This document shows positions 15,562 to 18,608 of a DNA stretch of 18,608 nt, one piece after another. The notes below the pieces were generated by a model that did no database searches, was not told where the DNA came from, and was given only the letters and a program-made list of their open reading frames with translations. The stretch is from an uncultured Oscillospiraceae bacterium (GTDB taxonomy: Bacteria > Bacillota > Clostridia > Oscillospirales > Ruminococcaceae). The stretch's first letter is position 1. Every line of letters begins with the position of its first letter. The translations under genes and the position numbers were made by a program. The stretch spans positions 1 to 18,608 of the forward strand of contig CAJTSZ010000034.1 of NCBI GenBank assembly GCA_910578755.1, written 5' to 3'.

Positions 15562-16221
15562 ATGTTCGTTCATGTGCGAAATGTCCGCTTGTTTTATAAA
15601 AAAACTGGCGCCGGTCCCGCTGTACTCCTCCTCCATGGCAACGGGGAGGACCATTCTATTTTTAATACCTTAGTCCTGGAACTTGCCAAAACCCACACCG
15701 TCTACGCCTTGGACAGCCGGTGCCATGGGCAAAGCAGCTCCGCCACGCCGCTTTCCTATGATGCTATGGCCCAGGATGTGGAAGCCTTTATTGCCGCCCT
15801 GGGTTTAAAAAAGCCTGCCCTTTGCGGTTTCAGCGACGGCGGCATTGTGGGCCTGCTGGCAGCCTCCCACAGCCCCCAGCTGTTTTCCCGGTTAATTATT
15901 TGCGGCGCAAACACAAACCCCCGCGGCCTAAAGCCCTCCCTGCTGCTGTACTACCGCCTGGTTTACGCCATAAACCGCAGCCCCCACATTGGCATGATGC
16001 TCACCCAGCCCAATATCTCCCCCGCTGCCCTTGGTAAAATCACCATACCCGTCCTGGTTCTGGCTGGAAGCCGGGACGTTATCCGCCGGGAACACACTTG
16101 TCAACTGGCAAATACTCTGCCAAACAGCCAGCTAATGGTCCTCCCCAAGGAAACCCACAGCAGCTATGTAGTAAACAGCCCCAAGCTGTACCCTTTGGTT
16201 ATTTCCTTTTTACAGGAATAA
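15562..16221 (+). CDS. Alpha/beta hydrolase
   Basis: The 219-residue predicted cytoplasmic serine hydrolase shows the standard fold order. After strand VLLLHGNGE (oxyanion region, residues 21-29) come ALDSRCHGQS and the nucleophile elbow GFSDGG with serine 91. A short lid region spans about residues 110-155, with the acid residue at aspartate 172 (AGSRDVI) and histidine 199 (ETHSSYV). All three catalytic residues are in place, so it is probably active. The substrate cannot be assigned, because this superfamily covers esterases, lactonases, peptidases and others. AGGAGG precedes the ATG by eight bases, and the following CCCCTCC could pair with it (GGAGG-CC-CCTCC). It is the only plus-strand gene in the window, divergent from rpoB and convergent with lysO. 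Confidence 0.92.
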   Translation: MFVHVRNVRLFYKKTGAGPAVLLLHGNGEDHSIFNTLVLELAKTHTVYALDSRCHGQSSSATPLSYDAMAQDVEAFIAALGLKKPALCGFSDGGIVGLLAASHSPQLFSRLIICGANTNPRGLKPSLLLYYRLVYAINRSPHIGMMLTQPNISPAALGKITIPVLVLAGSRDVIRREHTCQLANTLPNSQLMVLPKETHSSYVVNSPKLYPLVISFLQE

Positions 16222-16258
16222 CCGTTCCTCTGCGGAAACCCAAAAGGGCAAAAGCCGC

Positions 16259-16304
16259 AAAACCCCCTGCCAAAGAAAAACGAAATTCTTCGGCAGGGGG
16301 TTTT
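16259..16304. terminator. Bidirectional terminator between hydrolase and LysO
   Basis: AAAACCCCCTGCC (16259-16271) pairs perfectly with GGCAGGGGGTTTT (16292-16304). A/T tracts flank both sides, and the 20-base loop can itself pair partly (AAGAA/TTCTT). It lies only 38 bases past the hydrolase stop and adjoins the end of the convergent exporter gene, so it can serve both. Confidence 0.9.
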
Positions 16305-16305
16305 A

Positions 16306-16908
16306 TCAGCTAAAAATAGCATACAGGGTATTGATTAAAACAGGAATTAAGGCCGTACAAATAATACCATTGATAACCGACATCATGGTAACTTCTTCAT
16401 TGGTATATTTAATTACCACTGGCAGGGCCGTGTCGCTGCTGGTGGCTCCGGCCGGCGCAATGGCCGTATAGCCGTTTAAGTACTTGGCAATTACCGGAAT
16501 ACAAATAAATGTTAAAATTTCTCTGAAAATATTGCTTAAAAAGGCAATGGTGCCTATTTCCGCGCTGATAAGCTCTGTCAGCAAAACGCCGGAAAGGCTG
16601 TACCAGCCCAAGCCGGAAGAAATGCACAGGCTCTCCCTTAACGGCATACCCAACAGCATGGAGGAAACCACTCCCCCTGCCATAGAGCCAAACACAATGC
16701 CTGCCGGAATTACCAGTATCCTAATATTGTATTCCCGCATTTTTCTGAAAATCAGCTTATTTTCACCAATGCTTATGCCCACACAGAACATTAAAAGCAT
16801 TAAGGCGTATTCCGAAATATTGGAGAAAAGAGAAATGGTATTGGGCGTAAAAATAAACTGCCCGCAAAATATGCCTAATATTAAACTAACAACCGCCGCT
16901 ATTATCAT
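16306..16908 (-). CDS. lysO: LysO family lysine exporter, C-terminal subunit
   Basis: The 200-residue polytopic membrane protein matches the C-terminal two thirds of the lysine exporter LysO (YbjE; Lys_export/DUF340 family). Landmarks are CVGISIGENKL, the highly conserved GLGWYSLSGVLLTE, NIFREI, GATSSDTALPV and the final membrane segment LIPVLINTLYAIF. About six hydrophobic segments are visible. In Escherichia coli LysO is one chain of roughly 300 residues; here the missing N-terminal third is encoded by the overlapping upstream gene (16886-17187), so the two products should act together to export lysine and toxic analogues. The ATG start is supported by an AAAGGAGGAG ribosome binding site inside the 3' end of that gene. 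The overlap of 23 bases implies coupled translation. Confidence 0.93.
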   Translation of the reverse strand: MIIAAVVSLILGIFCGQFIFTPNTISLFSNISEYALMLLMFCVGISIGENKLIFRKMREYNIRILVIPAGIVFGSMAGGVVSSMLLGMPLRESLCISSGLGWYSLSGVLLTELISAEIGTIAFLSNIFREILTFICIPVIAKYLNGYTAIAPAGATSSDTALPVVIKYTNEEVTMMSVINGIICTALIPVLINTLYAIFS

Positions 16909-17187
16909 CTTTTTTCTCCTCCTTTGGGAAAAATTTTTCTGTTAAAACGTACACCGCTATTACAGAAAAAGCAATGGCAACTATGGCAAAAACAAAGCTT
17001 TTCAGCCCCATAGAGGCAATTTCTTCAAAAAAGTTGGGCCGGCTTCCCAGGGAAACACCCATAGAAAAAATCAATAATATGGTTGCCGCCAGCTGAATGT
17101 TAATGTTTACCTTGTTCCACTTTTCCGGGAACCACTTTAACCCAACAATTACGCCTACGGCAAGTATTGCTAAAATAAAAATGTCAC
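16886..17187 (-). CDS. LysO family lysine exporter, N-terminal subunit (irregular start)
   Basis: The reading frame encodes the N-terminal third of LysO: ILAILAVGVIVGLKW, then NINIQLAATILLIFSMGVSLGS, a second long hydrophobic segment and a charged end, KFFPKEEKKDD. Three membrane segments are likely. The frame has no ATG, GTG or TTG before its conserved part. A GTG at 17187, four bases after an AAAGGA ribosome binding site, reads M-T-F-L-F-stop, one frame away. A -1 shift on A-TTT-TTA, or one more T in the run of five, would join it to the conserved frame and give about 100 residues. Alternatively an ATT at 17182, nine bases after the ribosome binding site, could start the frame directly (98 residues). 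A TTG at 17074 would lose a membrane segment. Expression level and start are therefore uncertain, though the family assignment is good. Confidence 0.8.
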
Positions 17188-17232
17188 TTCATCCTTTCTC
17201 TGCCCTTTAGGGGCCCCCCTGTTGTTTGTCCC

Positions 17233-17252
17233 CCGGCATATACTCTTGCCGG
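17233..17252 (+). terminator. Hairpin with plus-strand T run
   Basis: CCGGCA-(8 bases)-TGCCGG followed by TTTTTATTTTAA on the plus strand, directly beside the stop codon of the PepSY-like gene. The T run faces the plus strand, so as an intrinsic terminator it would stop antisense transcription. On the minus strand, the direction of the neighbouring genes, it has no U-rich tail, so lysO may be co-transcribed with the PepSY-like gene. Confidence 0.5.
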
Positions 17253-17260
17253 TTTTTATT

Positions 17261-18193
17261 TTAATAGCCGCCTACATAAATTACACTGCCGCTGTAAGCG
17301 TCTATATAAAATACCCTTTCCTTCCCTTCCCCGCTGGTCACTGTTATTTTCCACGCCAGGCAGGAGGTATAATCATAGCTGCTGTCCCCTTCATAAAAGC
17401 TTTCCGGCGCGGCCGCCGTCAAAACCGCCTGCACCCTTGGGCTGTTTTGAAAGGATTTTGGTTCTTCCTCTTTGGATGCGGCTATGGCAGCTTCTTGGGT
17501 AATTTTTACCCCCTCCTGCTCCTTTAAAGGCAGGTCGAATATTTTACAAAACATCAGTTCCCCGCTTTGGGTGGAAATTATCATTTTTACCGCCTCATAG
17601 TCGGAATAAATTTCCTCTCCAATTACCTTTTGGAAAACCACTGTTTCCTTGTGCCTTTCCTTATCAGGCTGGCGCGCAATATTCTTGTACTCCTGTTCTA
17701 GCTGCAAAGTGGCAAAGTATTCCTTGGCCTTTTTGGTAACCTCCTGGGAGGTGAGGCGGTTTTCCTCGGTTTTTACATCATATCGTTCCAGCCAAAACAA
17801 AGTGTTCTTCTCCGCATTGATTGCTACCTCCCCGTTGGGGTAAGTGACAACGTACACCGGCGCGGGGCAGTAGGGGTCTGTTGTAAATTCCCCTGTCCCC
17901 TGGCTGGTAATTATACCAAAATTTTCACCCATGGTATTGGCTGTACGCAGCAGTTCTTCCTCTGTGTATGGAATAGTATCCCTAATATCCACCGTTTTTT
18001 CAGGGGCTTCTTCCCCGCTTTCCTCCTGGAAAACCGCCGCCTGGGGTTGGCTTGGCTTATCCTTTCTGCGTTGCAGCTCCGGCAGCGCCCCATTCTGTAT
18101 ACCCCAAGTTAAAAAGGAGGCTGCCCCGGTTACCAGTACTATTAGGGCAACCGCCCATCCTATCAATTTGCCGTTGCCATTTTTCTTTTTCAT
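17261..18193 (-). CDS. Membrane-anchored PepSY-like protein
   Basis: The 310-residue protein starts MKKKNGNGK followed by one membrane segment (about residues 10-30). An acidic, low-complexity linker rich in E, P, Q and K follows, and then a large soluble region expected outside the cell. The C-terminal segment (AWKITV...FYIDAYSGSVIYV) has the pattern of a PepSY domain: beta strands ending in a D-A-x-S/T-G turn. An earlier stretch (VYVVTYPNGEVAINAE, then LTSQEVTKKAKEYF) suggests a second, diverged repeat. PepSY domains are generally linked to regulation of secreted peptidases; no peptidase is seen here. The ATG at 18193 has AAAGGAGG upstream; the longer frame to 18235 is less likely. It lies upstream of lysO without a minus-strand terminator between, but a functional link is only inference. 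Confidence 0.85.
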   Translation of the reverse strand: MKKKNGNGKLIGWAVALIVLVTGAASFLTWGIQNGALPELQRRKDKPSQPQAAVFQEESGEEAPEKTVDIRDTIPYTEEELLRTANTMGENFGIITSQGTGEFTTDPYCPAPVYVVTYPNGEVAINAEKNTLFWLERYDVKTEENRLTSQEVTKKAKEYFATLQLEQEYKNIARQPDKERHKETVVFQKVIGEEIYSDYEAVKMIISTQSGELMFCKIFDLPLKEQEGVKITQEAAIAASKEEEPKSFQNSPRVQAVLTAAAPESFYEGDSSYDYTSCLAWKITVTSGEGKERVFYIDAYSGSVIYVGGY

Positions 18194-18461
18194 CGCAAGC
18201 CGCCTCCTTTCCCTTGTTCCTTGCGGGGCCTGCACAGCCCGTTAGCACAGGCTTGGAGGTAACCAATAGCTTTAAAAGAAACACAAGTTAGGCGTAGCCC
18301 CCCTGCTAACCTACAGCGGAATACTGCTGTAAGTTTTGGCCCCCTCCTGTGAAGCTTTGCATAAGGCAGAACGGGGCGCAAAACACTTGTACAGAAGGAA
18401 AGCCTGCAAGCGCCCCTTGCAAGTTTTTCGGCTCCGCCTCAAAACTTGTAAAAATTGTTTC

Positions 18462-18490
18462 ATTATAACCTGTATCTGCCTGCACATTAA
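18462..18490 (-). promoter_or_regulatory. Candidate promoter of the PepSY-like gene
   Basis: A perfect TATAAT on the minus strand (18462-18467) has a poor -35 match, TTAATG, 17 bases away (18485-18490). It would give a leader of about 260 bases. Confidence 0.35.
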
Positions 18491-18519
18491 CTTTTTACTG
18501 TGGAGCAATAAAAAATAAA

Positions 18520-18576
18520 AAAGGCTGTTCATGGTATAATAACGGCTTTGTCGTTATTATACCATGAACAGCCTTT
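18520..18576 (-). terminator. 25-bp perfect hairpin, probable terminator of a gene beyond the window
   Basis: Positions 18520-18544 are exactly complementary to 18552-18576 around a 7-base loop. On the minus strand the stem ends in GCCTTTTTTATTTTTT, a strong U-rich tail. It therefore most likely terminates a minus-strand gene to the right of the window. The stem contains TATAAT sequences on both strands and is longer than a usual terminator, so a small palindromic mobile repeat is an alternative. Confidence 0.7.
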
Positions 18577-18608
18577 GTAAGTAAAGCCTGCCGAGGATAC
18601 CCCCGGCA

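Larger units (their letters stand above)
18194..18608. other. Gene-free, structured leader/intergenic region
   Basis: No convincing gene is present. The part nearest the PepSY-like gene would be its leader if the promoter at 18462-18490 is real. It contains several short stems: TACAGC/GCTGTA at 18312-18331, TGCAAG/CTTGCA at about 18404-18420, and CAAGTTTT/AAAACTTG at about 18419-18447. The 13-mer CCCCTGCTAACCT at 18300-18312 also occurs at 1993-2005, again directly followed by a hairpin. The far end holds a 25-bp perfect hairpin. Confidence 0.5.

Noticed and set aside
17188..17262. Lysine riboswitch upstream of the LysO genes
   Set aside because: The gap is only about 75 bases, far too short for the known lysine riboswitch, and no matching conserved core is visible.

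Overview
The window reads as a chromosomal segment of a low-to-moderate G+C Bacillota, most likely class Clostridia and perhaps Oscillospirales-like. The evidence is strong AGGAGG ribosome binding sites, the long Gram-positive form of S12, the RpoB/RpoC architecture, and a LysO exporter split over two genes. The lineage call is inference from family resemblance only.

Nearly everything is on the minus strand. Read in the direction of transcription (right to left), a membrane-anchored PepSY-like protein (18193-17261) is followed by a two-gene LysO lysine exporter (17187-16306). An alpha/beta hydrolase runs the other way (15562-16221) and shares a bidirectional terminator with lysO. A divergent promoter region (15290-15391) then drives rpoB and rpoC (15119-7763). 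After the rpoC terminator comes an unusual 2.1-kb block (about 5530-7670) of small exported or membrane-anchored proteins. Last comes the str operon rpsL-rpsG-fusA-tuf (5363-653), which ends in a strong hairpin terminator. The outer ends (1-612 and 18194-18608) hold no convincing gene but are rich in hairpins and short repeats.

The core genes are transcription and translation machinery: the beta and beta' subunits of RNA polymerase, ribosomal proteins S12 and S7, and the elongation factors EF-G and EF-Tu. Strong sigma-A-type promoters lie before rpoB and rpsL, and a weaker one before tuf.

The most interesting parts are accessory. (1) The block between rpoC and rpsL holds two paralogous anchored proteins with diverged N-terminal parts and nearly identical 3' ends, flanking an AT-rich secreted orphan; the 184-bp repeat continues past the stop codons, which suggests gene conversion or a mobile 3' cassette. 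(2) The 5' end of the LysO N-terminal gene has no normal start in its reading frame; a GTG start would need a -1 shift on a run of five T, or the gene would need an ATT start. (3) rpoBC has no rplJL upstream, and its -10 element lies in a 21-bp palindrome overlapped by oppositely facing promoter elements.
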